A stretch of 64,000 bases of DNA from positions 47,434 to 111,433 of the forward strand of contig NZ_WBMR01000006.1 in assembly GCF_008923365.1 (NCBI RefSeq), given 5' to 3'. Both the position numbers and the translations under genes were made by a program. Shown piece after piece: positions 16,607 through 24,650 of this stretch. The notes below the pieces were generated by a model that was not told the origin of the DNA, made no database searches, and worked only from the letters and a program-made list of their open reading frames with translations. Source of the DNA: Actinomadura montaniterrae (GTDB lineage: Bacteria > Actinomycetota > Actinomycetes > Streptosporangiales > Streptosporangiaceae). Within the stretch, counting starts at the first letter, position 1. Each line of letters starts with the position of its first letter.

Positions 16607-17433
16607 CGGCCGCGGTGACGGCGGACGCCGTGGGGGACGGCCGGGGCGGACGCCGTCACCGCACCGCGCCCGGCTGGCTCCTCGGCCTGGCGGGCCTCGC
16701 CGGGCTGATGGCGCTGGCCGAGGCCGTGCCCCGCGCGGGCCTGGTGAAGGAGCGGTTCCTGCCGCCGTTCAGCGACATGGTGTCCGCGCTGGCCGACGAG
16801 GCCGGGACGGGCGCGTTCTGGCGGGCCCTGCTGGAGACGCTGCGCGGCTGGGCGATCGGCCTCGCCGTCGCGACCGCCGCCGGCGTCGTGCTCGGCGTCG
16901 TGATCGGCGGCCTGCCGCCGGTGCGGGCGGCGATGGCCTCGACCATCGAGTTCCTGCGGCCGATCCCGTCGGTGGCGCTGATCCCGCTGGCCGTCCTGCT
17001 GTACGGGACGACGATGCGCGCCACGCTGCTGCTGGTCGTCTACGCCTCCTTCTGGCAGGTGCTGGTGCAGGTCCTGTACGGGGTGCGGGACGTGGACCCG
17101 GTCGCCCGCGAGACCGCCCGCTCCTACCGCTTCCGCACGCTGACGCAGGTGCGGACGGTCCTGTGGCCGACGGCGCTGCCGTACGTGATGACCGGGTTCC
17201 GGCTGGCCGCGGCGGTCGCGCTGATCCTGGAGATCACCGGCGAGCTGGTCATCGGGTCGCCGGGCCTCGGCAAGCAGATCGCGGTGGCGCAGAGCTCCGG
17301 CGCCGTCGCGTCCATGTACGCCCTGGTGATCGTCGTCGGCCTGATCGGGGTCGTCGTCAACGTGATCGTGCGGGCGGTCGAGCGGCGCGTGCTGCGCTGG
17401 CATCCGTCCGTCCGGCGGGAGGTGGTCTCGTGA
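16603..17433 (+). CDS. ABC transporter permease (SsuC/TauC type), first
   Basis: A 276-residue permease beginning at the GTG that overlaps the binding-protein stop. About six membrane helices; the BPD_transp_1 region includes the cytoplasmic EAA-type loop ETARSYRFRTLTQVRTVLWPTALPYVMTGFRLA and the pore segment FLRPIPSVALIPLAVLLYGTTM. It pairs with the second permease (17430), which it also overlaps by GTGA, to form a heterodimeric channel. An N-terminal soluble extension of about 20 residues precedes the first helix. Confidence 0.92.
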   Translation: MTAAVTADAVGDGRGGRRHRTAPGWLLGLAGLAGLMALAEAVPRAGLVKERFLPPFSDMVSALADEAGTGAFWRALLETLRGWAIGLAVATAAGVVLGVVIGGLPPVRAAMASTIEFLRPIPSVALIPLAVLLYGTTMRATLLLVVYASFWQVLVQVLYGVRDVDPVARETARSYRFRTLTQVRTVLWPTALPYVMTGFRLAAAVALILEITGELVIGSPGLGKQIAVAQSSGAVASMYALVIVVGLIGVVVNVIVRAVERRVLRWHPSVRREVVS

Positions 17434-18212
17434 CGGTCCCGGCCGCGCTGCGGCGGGCACTGCTGCTGCTCGGGATGCCGGTCGTGCTCGTCGCGGCCTG
17501 GTGGACCGCGACGGCGGGCAGCACCGACTTCTTCTGGCCGCCGCTCCGCACGATCCTCGGCACGTTCGACGACACGTGGTTCCACGGCCGGATCACCAGC
17601 GACGTCCTGCCGAGCCTCGGCCGGCTGGCCGCGGGCTACCTGCTCGCGCTCGCGCTCGGCGTCGGCCTCGGCGTCGCGATCGGCTCGGTCCGGGTGCTGC
17701 GCGCCCTGCTGGAACCCGTCCTGGAGTTCTTCCGGGCGATCCCGTCGCCGGTGCTCGTGCCGATCCTGATGCTGTTCGCCGGCATCGGCAACGGGATGAA
17801 GATCCTCGTCATCGTCTCCGGGTGCGTGTGGCCCGTCCTGCTGAACACGGTCGAGGGCGTGCGCGCGCTCGACGAGGTGCTGCAAGACACCGCGCGCTGC
17901 TACCGGATGCGCCCGCACTCGCGGCTCGTCCACCTGGTGCTGCGCGGCGCGAGCCCGCAGATCACCGCCGGGGCGCGGCAGGCGCTGTCCATCGGGATCA
18001 TCCTGATGGTGATCAGCGAGATGTTCGCCGCGAGCAACGGGGTCGGCTTCACCATCATCCAGTTCCAGCGCGGCTTCTCGATCCCGCAGATGTGGAGCGG
18101 GATCATCCTGCTCGGCCTGATCGGCATCGCCCTGTCGGCCGCCTTCCACGTCGTGGAGACCCGGGTGCTGCGCTGGTACACCGGCCTGCGCCGGGCACAG
18201 CGAGAGGGCTGA
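17430..18212 (+). CDS. ABC transporter permease (SsuC/TauC type), second
   Basis: A 260-residue permease starting at the GTG overlapping the first permease. Same fold: FFRAIPSPVLVPILMLFAGIGNGMKILVI and the EAA loop DTARCYRMRPHSRLVHLVLRGASPQITAGARQA, then ISEMFAASNGVGFTIIQFQ. Having two distinct permeases is less usual for sulfonate systems (normally one) but known in aromatic-acid and pyrimidine-precursor importers of actinomycetes. The ATPase gene follows after one base. Confidence 0.92.
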   Translation: MTVPAALRRALLLLGMPVVLVAAWWTATAGSTDFFWPPLRTILGTFDDTWFHGRITSDVLPSLGRLAAGYLLALALGVGLGVAIGSVRVLRALLEPVLEFFRAIPSPVLVPILMLFAGIGNGMKILVIVSGCVWPVLLNTVEGVRALDEVLQDTARCYRMRPHSRLVHLVLRGASPQITAGARQALSIGIILMVISEMFAASNGVGFTIIQFQRGFSIPQMWSGIILLGLIGIALSAAFHVVETRVLRWYTGLRRAQREG

Positions 18213-18213
18213 G

Positions 18214-19044
18214 ATGACCACTGCACCGACCGGCGCCGGAACCGCCGGGACGTCGACCGCGCTGCTGGACGTCCGCGGGCTGAGGAAGGTCTACCAGGGC
18301 CGGGGCCGCTCCGTCGAAGCCGTCCGGGACCTGACCTTCGCCGTCGAGGCGGGCGAGCTCGTCTGCATCGTCGGGCCGTCGGGCGCGGGCAAGACGACCC
18401 TGCTGCGCTGCGTCGCGGGCCTGCTGGGCTGCACGTCCGGGGAGGTGGTGCTCGAAGGGGAGCGGGTGACGGGCCCGCCCCGCGGCATGGCCGTGGTCTT
18501 CCAGGAGTACGGCCGCAGCCTGTTCCCGTGGATGACCGTGCGGCAGAACGTCGAGCGGCCGCTGAAGGAGAAGCGGGTCCCGAAGGCGGAGCGGCGGCGG
18601 CTCGTCGACGAGGCGCTGGAGGCCGTCGGCCTGGCGAAGGTCCACGACGCGCACCCGTGGCAGCTGTCCGGCGGCATGCAGCAGCGGGTCGCGATCGCCC
18701 GCGCGGTCGCCTACGAGCCGCACATCCTGCTGATGGACGAGCCGTTCGCGGCCGTGGACGCGCAGACCCGCGCCGACCTGGAGGACCTCGTCCGCTCCCT
18801 GTGGAAGCGGCTCGGCGTCACCGTCCTGTTCGTCACCCACGACATCGACGAGTCGGTGTACCTCGGGCAGCGCGTCATCGTGCTGTCGAACTCGCCGACG
18901 GTCGTCCTGGAGGAGGTCCCGATCGACCTGCCGGACGAGCGCGACCAGCTCACCACCCGCGCCGAGCCCCGCTTCGCCGAGCTGCGGACCCGCATCTACA
19001 AGCTCGTCCAGCGGGCGAAGGACGGCCACCGGCCCGCCGGGTGA
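18214..19044 (+). CDS. ABC transporter ATP-binding protein (SsuB/TauB type)
   Basis: A 276-residue ATPase: Walker A GPSGAGKTT, Q-loop VFQEYGRSLFPWMTV, signature LSGGMQQRVAIARAV, Walker B ILLMDEPFAAVDAQTRADLE, H-loop FVTHDIDESVYLGQR. These are the exact forms of the NitT/TauT ATPases. It is the last structural gene of the importer operon, followed after 111 bp by the GntR regulator. Confidence 0.94.
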   Translation: MTTAPTGAGTAGTSTALLDVRGLRKVYQGRGRSVEAVRDLTFAVEAGELVCIVGPSGAGKTTLLRCVAGLLGCTSGEVVLEGERVTGPPRGMAVVFQEYGRSLFPWMTVRQNVERPLKEKRVPKAERRRLVDEALEAVGLAKVHDAHPWQLSGGMQQRVAIARAVAYEPHILLMDEPFAAVDAQTRADLEDLVRSLWKRLGVTVLFVTHDIDESVYLGQRVIVLSNSPTVVLEEVPIDLPDERDQLTTRAEPRFAELRTRIYKLVQRAKDGHRPAG

Positions 19045-19155
19045 GGCCGGAGGGACGAGGCGCCGGGCGCCCTAGAATCGATCAGCGGATCCCTCGGCGA
19101 TCCACGCGGCGCCGCGATGGTCGCGTGCCCGGTGAAGGCCCGCGAGTGAGGAAGC

Positions 19156-19812
19156 ATGCCAGCGCACGAGCAGACCACGGACGCCCCCGGGGCGGGCCGC
19201 CCGGACGCCGCCGCCGCGATCCGCGAGGCGATCGTCCGGGGCGACTTCGCGCCCAACCAGCGCCTGGTCGAGTCGGACCTGTCGGACATGTTCGGCGTCG
19301 GGCGCAGCAGCGTTCGCGCCGCGCTGCTGGAGCTCACCACCGAGGGCCTCGTCGAGCGCGTGCAGAACCGCGGCGCCCGCGTCCGCGCCGTGACCGTGGC
19401 CGAGGCGATCGAGATCTCCGAGATCCGCATGGTGGTCGAGGGGCTGTGCGCCGCCAAGGCCGCCGAGCGCGTCACCGACGCCGAGATCGCCGAGCTGCGC
19501 GCGCTCGGCGACGCCATGCGCGCCGCCGTCGCGCGGGGGCACGTGCTGGAGTACTCCGAGCTGAACAAGGCGCTGCACTCGCGGATCGTCGAGATCAGCG
19601 GCCAGCGCACCGCCGCCGGGGTGCTGCGGCGGCTGCGGGCGCAGAACGTCCGGCACCAGTTCCAGCTGGCGCTCGTCCCGGGCCGGCCGAACGTGTCCGT
19701 CGCCGAGCACCTGGCGATCATCGACGAGATCTGCGCCCGCGCCCCCGACGCCGCGGAGCGGGCCGCCCGCCGCCACCTCCGCAGCGTCATCGACGCCCTC
19801 AAGGCGATCTGA
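19156..19812 (+). CDS. GntR family transcriptional regulator, FCD (FadR) subfamily
   Basis: A 218-residue regulator. The winged helix reads IREAIVRGDFAPNQRLVESDLSDMFGVGRSSVRAALLELTTEGLVERVQNRGARVRAV; the C-terminal FCD domain reads EISEIRMVVEGLCAAKAAERV with the metal-type residues in HSRIVEISGQ and AEHLAIIDEICA. FCD regulators usually sense organic acids. A good TAGAAT (-10) sits at 19073-19078, suggesting its own promoter. It is the likely regulator of the importer operon upstream. Confidence 0.92.
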   Translation: MPAHEQTTDAPGAGRPDAAAAIREAIVRGDFAPNQRLVESDLSDMFGVGRSSVRAALLELTTEGLVERVQNRGARVRAVTVAEAIEISEIRMVVEGLCAAKAAERVTDAEIAELRALGDAMRAAVARGHVLEYSELNKALHSRIVEISGQRTAAGVLRRLRAQNVRHQFQLALVPGRPNVSVAEHLAIIDEICARAPDAAERAARRHLRSVIDALKAI

Positions 19813-19813
19813 C

Positions 19814-19883
19814 ACCGCCGGACCCGGACCGCCGGACCCGGACCGCCGGACCCGGACCGCCGGACCCGGACCGCCCGCCCCGG
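19814..19883. repeat. 14-bp tandem repeat, four perfect copies plus one degenerate
   Basis: The unit ACCGCCGGACCCGG is repeated at 19814, 19828, 19842 and 19856, then a diverged copy runs to 19883. It fills the gap between the convergent GntR and cholesterol-oxidase-like genes, starting right after the GntR stop. It can form GC hairpins and may serve in termination, or be simple slippage. Confidence 0.85.
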
Positions 19884-19904
19884 GCCGCCCGGCCTCCGCC
19901 GGCG

Positions 19905-21503
19905 TCAGAACACCGTGCCCACGTCCTCGGCGACGAGCTGGTCGGCGGCCCGCTCCGCCACCGCCGCGATCGTCATCGACGGGTTGCACGCGGCGGCGGT
20001 GCCGGGCAGCAGCGCGCCGTCCAGCACGTACAGGCCGCGGTGGCCCCGGACCCGCCCGGCGAGGTCGCAGACCGTCCCCATCGAGGCGCCGCCCAGCGGA
20101 TGCCAGGTGGACGGGTAGACGGCGGTCGTGTCGGTGAGCACCGACCCCTGGCCGGCGATCTTGGTGGCGCGCTCGTTGATGCGCTTGTAGAGGGTGTCGT
20201 CGGCGCCCTTGGGCCACTGCAGGACGGCGTCGTCCTTCGCGGAGTCGTAGACGAACCGGCCCCGGCCCTTGCTCACCCCGTAGCCGACCATCATCGTGGA
20301 CCGGATGTCGCCGCCGATCGGCGGCAGCGACGCCTGGATGATCGTGTTGGCCAGGGCCGGGTCGTCCCACTCGAAGCTGCCGTAGACGACCGGCCCGCCC
20401 TGCGGCGCGCCGAAGTCGTCGGCGAGGTCCGTCCAGAGGTAGATGCGGTCGCCGTTGGAGCCCCAGCCGGCGCCGAGGCCGTCGGGCATGTCCGGGATCT
20501 GGTCCTTCGCCGCCGCGCGCATCAGCAGCTTCGTGGTGCCCGCGGTGCCGGCCGCCATGACGAGCGCCCTCGTGGTGATGATCTTCTTCTCCAGCACGGT
20601 GCCGTCGGTGGCGATGCGGTCCACCGAGACCTGCCAGCGGCCGTCCGCGGCGAGCGCGACGTCGGTGACGTTGTGCTGCGTCGCGACGGTCACCCGCCCG
20701 GTGGCCTGGGCCGACGCGATGTAGGTGACGTCGACGGAGTGCTTGCCGCCGTTGTTCACCCCGAGCGCGCAGTCGCCGTTGGTGTAGGACGGCTTCATCT
20801 CGCCCTTCAGCTCCCGCAGCGCGTACGTCCAGTCGATCGGCATCGGGATCTTCGTGACGTCGTACCCGGCCTTCTCGACGTTCGCGGCGAAGACCCGCGC
20901 GGGCTTGTACGTCGAACTGTTGATCAGCTCGTCCGGCGCGGTCTCGATCCGCAGCGTCCGCGCGACGCGCGGGTAGTACACCGAGGCCATCCGCGCGTAG
21001 TCGAGCCGCTCGGGCAGGTTCGCGTTGAACACGCTCTCGCTGGGCTGGAGCGTCATGCCCTGGTAGACCAGCGACCCGCCGCCGACGCCCGCGGCGACGA
21101 TCATGTCCATGCCGTCGCCGGGCACCTGCTCCAGGAGCCCGGTGTAGTGGTCGAACGGGTCCGCCGATATGCCGAAGATCGTCGGTGTGGAGCCCAGCCA
21201 GAACATCCGCTTGTCGGGGGACGCGGCGTGCGGGAAAGTTTCGGCGTTCGGGCCGGTAGGCCACCAGACGCCGCGCTCCAGGACGAGGCACTCCACGCCC
21301 GCCTGGGCGAACCGCAGGGCCGCGACGCCCCCGCCGAAGCCGGACCCGATGATGACGGCGCGCTCCTCCGAACGCGTGACCGGCACGCGGGCGGGCACGC
21401 GCGCGGGCGTGGCGGCCCGGGCCCGCGGCGCGGTGCCGGCGACGGCCAGCCCCGCGGCGGCCGCGGCGCCGGCGAGCAGGGATCGGCGGCTGATCTCGGA
21501 CAT
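19905..21503 (-). CDS. GMC oxidoreductase, cholesterol oxidase-like, Tat-exported
   Basis: A 532-residue flavoenzyme with a twin-arginine signal (MSEISRRSLLAGAAAAAGLAVAG, cleavage near ARAA). The FAD motif AVIIGSGFGGGVAALRFAQAG opens the mature enzyme. VAAGVGGGSLVYQGMTLQPSESVF, CALGVNNGGKHSVDVTYI, and the catalytic His in STWHPLGGASMG and Asn in AACNPSMTIAAVAER are all as in Streptomyces/Rhodococcus secreted cholesterol oxidases, with normal length. It would oxidise and isomerise 3-beta-hydroxysterols outside the cell. Start: ATG with GGAGG four bases ahead. A TetR gene is divergent, with a 30-bp dyad between, so sterol-responsive repression is plausible. Confidence 0.92.
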   Translation of the reverse strand: MSEISRRSLLAGAAAAAGLAVAGTAPRARAATPARVPARVPVTRSEERAVIIGSGFGGGVAALRFAQAGVECLVLERGVWWPTGPNAETFPHAASPDKRMFWLGSTPTIFGISADPFDHYTGLLEQVPGDGMDMIVAAGVGGGSLVYQGMTLQPSESVFNANLPERLDYARMASVYYPRVARTLRIETAPDELINSSTYKPARVFAANVEKAGYDVTKIPMPIDWTYALRELKGEMKPSYTNGDCALGVNNGGKHSVDVTYIASAQATGRVTVATQHNVTDVALAADGRWQVSVDRIATDGTVLEKKIITTRALVMAAGTAGTTKLLMRAAAKDQIPDMPDGLGAGWGSNGDRIYLWTDLADDFGAPQGGPVVYGSFEWDDPALANTIIQASLPPIGGDIRSTMMVGYGVSKGRGRFVYDSAKDDAVLQWPKGADDTLYKRINERATKIAGQGSVLTDTTAVYPSTWHPLGGASMGTVCDLAGRVRGHRGLYVLDGALLPGTAAACNPSMTIAAVAERAADQLVAEDVGTVF

Positions 21504-21651
21504 GGCTCCTCCATGGGGGTGGGCTGCGCGCGCCCCGGCGCGGGCGGCTTCGCCCGCGGGCCGCCGTGACGTACGCTCACTCGCGGCCAGGGCGCCGGGC
21601 GGCGCGACGCACGCCTCGTCACGGCGCCGGGAGGGGGAGCGGTCACGCCAT

Positions 21652-21681
21652 CCTTAGCGAAACGGCGGCGTTTCTTTAAGG
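21652..21681. promoter_or_regulatory. 30-bp dyad between cholesterol-oxidase-like and TetR genes
   Basis: CCTTA-nn-GAAACG at the left and CGTTTC-nn-TAAGG at the right are perfect mirror arms around a GCGG centre. This is the strongest dyad in this intergenic region. It lies 68 bp before the TetR start and about 150 bp before the oxidase start. Probable operator of the divergent TetR protein. Confidence 0.7.
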
Positions 21682-21749
21682 TGGGCCCACTGTAGGGACA
21701 CGGCGGCGCCGCGGTCACTCACCGAACTGAGCGATTCCCGGGAGGAAAT

Positions 21750-22394
21750 GTGGGTTCGGAGACAAGACCCGCGGCCCGCAGGCGCAGCCGCATCTCGCCC
21801 GACCGCGCCGCCGAGCTGTACGCGCTCGTCCTCGACCGGCTCCGCGAGGTCGGCTACGACGCCCTGAGCGTGGAGGACGTCGCCGCGCGCGCCCGCATGA
21901 GCAAGGCCACCATCTACCGGCAGTGGGGCGGCAAGCCCGAACTCGTCATCGCGGCCCTGCGCTCCCTCGGCCCGCCGGAGGTCGACGCCGTCGACACCGG
22001 AAACCTGCGCGACGACCTGAAGGCGTACATCGAGCAGTACCACCAGATGGCCGCCCTCGACCGAGGCATGAACCGGGCGGTCGCCCACGCCATCCACCGC
22101 GACCCCCGGCTGATGGACGCCGTCCGGCAGGCCATCGTCGAACCCGGGCTCGCCGCGCTCGACACCGTCCTGTCCCGCGGCGTCGCCCGCGGCGAGGTCC
22201 CCGCCGGCTGCAAGGCCCTCCCGTACGTCAAGTACATGCTGCTGGGCACCCTCGGCGGCGAGGCCGTCCTCGACGAGGACGTCGACATCGCCTTCCTGCA
22301 CGGCTACATCGACCACGTGATCGCGCCCGCCCTCGGCCTGCGCGCCCCAGGGGACCCCGACGGACCGCCCCCGGCGGGCCCGCACCGCTGGTGA
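21750..22394 (+). CDS. TetR family transcriptional regulator (AcrR type)
   Basis: A 214-residue regulator from the GTG at 21750 with GGGAGG upstream. The helix-turn-helix reads VGYDALSVEDVAARARMSKATIYRQWGGKPELVIAAL; the C-terminal TetR_C-type domain is of normal length and ends with a Pro/Gly-rich tail. It is divergent from the cholesterol-oxidase-like gene, with the 30-bp dyad between them, and is therefore its likely repressor. The effector is not visible. Confidence 0.92.
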   Translation: MGSETRPAARRRSRISPDRAAELYALVLDRLREVGYDALSVEDVAARARMSKATIYRQWGGKPELVIAALRSLGPPEVDAVDTGNLRDDLKAYIEQYHQMAALDRGMNRAVAHAIHRDPRLMDAVRQAIVEPGLAALDTVLSRGVARGEVPAGCKALPYVKYMLLGTLGGEAVLDEDVDIAFLHGYIDHVIAPALGLRAPGDPDGPPPAGPHRW

Positions 22395-22465
22395 GGACGG
22401 GGCCCGATGTATGTTGAGGTGAAGAGGAGCCGATAGCGACCTGGGCGGCGACTGGGGGAGACGCC

Positions 22466-24508
22466 ATGGTCGATGACCGGCAGGACGGGGACGGCGGGCT
22501 CGCGCCCGAGGCGTTCGACGCCGCGCCCGTCACCATCGCCGTCATCCGCGGGCCGGAGCAGCGCCTTGCGTACACCAACCACGCCTTCCGCGCGACCTTC
22601 GGCGAGCGCCCGCTCGGCGAGCCCGTCCGGCACGCGTTCCGCGACCTCGTGCAGCGCGGCTACTTCGACCTCCTCGACCGCGTCCTCGCCGGCGGGGAGC
22701 CGGTCACCCTCACCGAGGCGCCGGTCAGCCTGTTCTTCCCCGACACCGGCTACGAGCAGCGCTTCTTCTCCTTCAGCCTGACCCGCGTGCCCGGGAACGA
22801 GCCCGCGGTGCTGTCGGTCGGCGTGGACGTCACCGGGCTGGTCGAGGCGGCCCGCCGCGACGGCGGCCCCGACGAGGAGCAGCGCCGCCTCCTGCGCAGG
22901 TTCCAGAGCCTCATCCGGGTGAGCGCCGAGATCGTCTGGGTGACGAACCCGGCGGGCGAGCCCGTCGAGCCGAGCCCCGGCTGGGAGCGGGTGACCGGCC
23001 AGGACTGGGAGGGCTTCCGCGGCAAGGGCTGGCAGCAGGCGCTGCACCCCGAGGACCGCGAGGACGCCGCGCGGTCCTGGGAGCGGGCGCTCGCGCTGGC
23101 CCGCCCCTGGCGGTACGTCTACCGGCTCCAGATGGCCGCCGGAGGCTACCGGCACTTCCGGGTGAACGCCGCGCCGGTCTACGAGAACGGCGTGGTGGTG
23201 GAGTGGGTGGGCACCTGCACCGACATCGAGCAGCAGTGGCGGCGCGAGCGCCGCAGGCGGCTGCTGGACCGCGCCGCCGCCGCGACCGCCGAGCGCACCG
23301 GCCTGCGGGAGATGCTCGGCGCGCTCGCGGACGTGCTCGTCCCGGCGCTCGCCGACGGCTGCGGCGTCCACCTGCTGCCCGACTTCGTCGACCGGCCGGA
23401 CGGCGCGCCGCTGCTCACCGAGCGCGTCGCCACGGCCGCGCGGCCCGGCCTGCCCCGCCAGCCGCCGTTCGGCCGCGAGTGGTACCCGGCCGACAGCGGG
23501 TTCACCCGGACCGTGCAGCGCGGCCGCCCGCTGCACCACACCTTCCCGCCGGGCGAGCCGCCCGCCGACATGCTGCCCGAGGGCACGACCCAGTGGCTGG
23601 CCGCGTCGGTCGCCAACAGCGTCGTGGTGATGCCGGTGACCGTGGACGGGACCGTGGCGGCCGTGGTGACCGCCGCCGTCTGCGGGGAGCGCGAGCCGCT
23701 GGGCCGCGACGACGTCGACCTGATGCGGCAGATGTTCGACCACGCGCACGACGCGCTGAGCAGCGCGATCGAGTACCACCGCACCCAGCGGGTGGCGCTG
23801 GCGCTGCAGCACAGCCTGCTCGCCGAGCCGCCCGGGGTGCCCGGCCTGGAGATCGTCGCGCGGTACCGGGCCAGCCCCGCGACCGCCGAGGTGGGCGGCG
23901 ACTGGTACGACTCGTTCGTGCTGCCGGACGGCGCCGCCGTGCTGGCCATCGGCGACGCCACCGGGCACGACCTCGCCGCCACGGTGGCGATGAGCCAGCT
24001 GCGGAACATCCTGCGGAGCCTGATCGTCGACCGGCAGGAGAGCCCCGGGCACATCCTGCGCCGGCTGAACATCGCGATGGAGACGCTGATCCCGGACGGC
24101 TCGGCCACCTGCGCCCTGGCCCGCGTCGCCGAGGACGGTACGGGCGGGCCGCGGCTCGACTACGCGGTGGCGGGGCATCCGCCGCCGGTGCTGGTCGGCG
24201 CGGACGGCACCGCCCGCCTGCTGGAGGACGCCGCCAACCCGCTCCTCGGCCTGGGGCTGCTGTTCGACGAGCCGTACCACAGCGCGCAGGCCGCCCTGCC
24301 GCCCGGCTGCACGCTCCTGCTCTACACCGACGGCCTGGTCGAGCAGCCCGGCGAGCACCTGGACAAGGGGCTGGAGCGGCTGTGCGAGCAGGCCGGGCGG
24401 TTCGCCCGCCGGCCCCTCGCGGCGTTCTGCGACGGGCTGCTCACGCACCTCCCGACCGCCGGCATCGACGACCTCGCCATGATCGCCCTGCGCGTCCCGC
24501 CCGCCTGA
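22466..24508 (+). CDS. PAS/GAF-domain SpoIIE-type serine phosphatase
   Basis: A 680-residue multidomain protein. Residues about 10-130 form a PAS-like fold (VTIAVIRGPEQRLAYTNHAFRATFG). Residues about 145-265 are a second PAS (SLIRVSAEIVWVTNPAGEPVEPSPGWERVTG). A GAF-like region spans about 275-435. The C-terminal SpoIIE/PP2C domain reads VARYRASPATAEVGGDWYDSF, AIGDATGHDLAATVAMSQLR, DYAVAGHPPPVLV and LLLYTDGLVEQPGE, with the metal-binding Asp residues in GGDWYD, GDATGHD and TDG present. Such proteins dephosphorylate anti-anti-sigma factors in partner-switching control of stress sigma factors. No anti-sigma kinase domain or partner gene is adjacent, so it acts in trans. Confidence 0.93.
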   Translation: MVDDRQDGDGGLAPEAFDAAPVTIAVIRGPEQRLAYTNHAFRATFGERPLGEPVRHAFRDLVQRGYFDLLDRVLAGGEPVTLTEAPVSLFFPDTGYEQRFFSFSLTRVPGNEPAVLSVGVDVTGLVEAARRDGGPDEEQRRLLRRFQSLIRVSAEIVWVTNPAGEPVEPSPGWERVTGQDWEGFRGKGWQQALHPEDREDAARSWERALALARPWRYVYRLQMAAGGYRHFRVNAAPVYENGVVVEWVGTCTDIEQQWRRERRRRLLDRAAAATAERTGLREMLGALADVLVPALADGCGVHLLPDFVDRPDGAPLLTERVATAARPGLPRQPPFGREWYPADSGFTRTVQRGRPLHHTFPPGEPPADMLPEGTTQWLAASVANSVVVMPVTVDGTVAAVVTAAVCGEREPLGRDDVDLMRQMFDHAHDALSSAIEYHRTQRVALALQHSLLAEPPGVPGLEIVARYRASPATAEVGGDWYDSFVLPDGAAVLAIGDATGHDLAATVAMSQLRNILRSLIVDRQESPGHILRRLNIAMETLIPDGSATCALARVAEDGTGGPRLDYAVAGHPPPVLVGADGTARLLEDAANPLLGLGLLFDEPYHSAQAALPPGCTLLLYTDGLVEQPGEHLDKGLERLCEQAGRFARRPLAAFCDGLLTHLPTAGIDDLAMIALRVPPA

Positions 24509-24579
24509 CCGCGCTCCGCCGCAGCCTGACCGCGTTCCACCGACCTGACCGCGCTCCGCCGGCCTGACCGCGCTCGGGG
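24504..24579. repeat. degenerate 19-21 bp tandem repeat
   Basis: Four copies of CCTGACCGCGCTCCGCCG-type units start at 24504, 24525, 24544 and 24563. The phosphatase stop codon lies in the first copy. The array occupies about half of the gap before the metallopeptidase/vWA gene. Confidence 0.75.
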
Positions 24580-24650
24580 CGGGCGCCCGGATCGCCGTGC
24601 GTGCCGGATCGATACCGCTCTGTCGTACCGGGTCGCTATCGTGCCTCGCG

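Noticed and set aside
24504..24579. Tandem repeats as a CRISPR array
   Set aside because: Units are contiguous without spacers and of unequal length, and there are no cas genes in the window. The same applies to 19814-19883.
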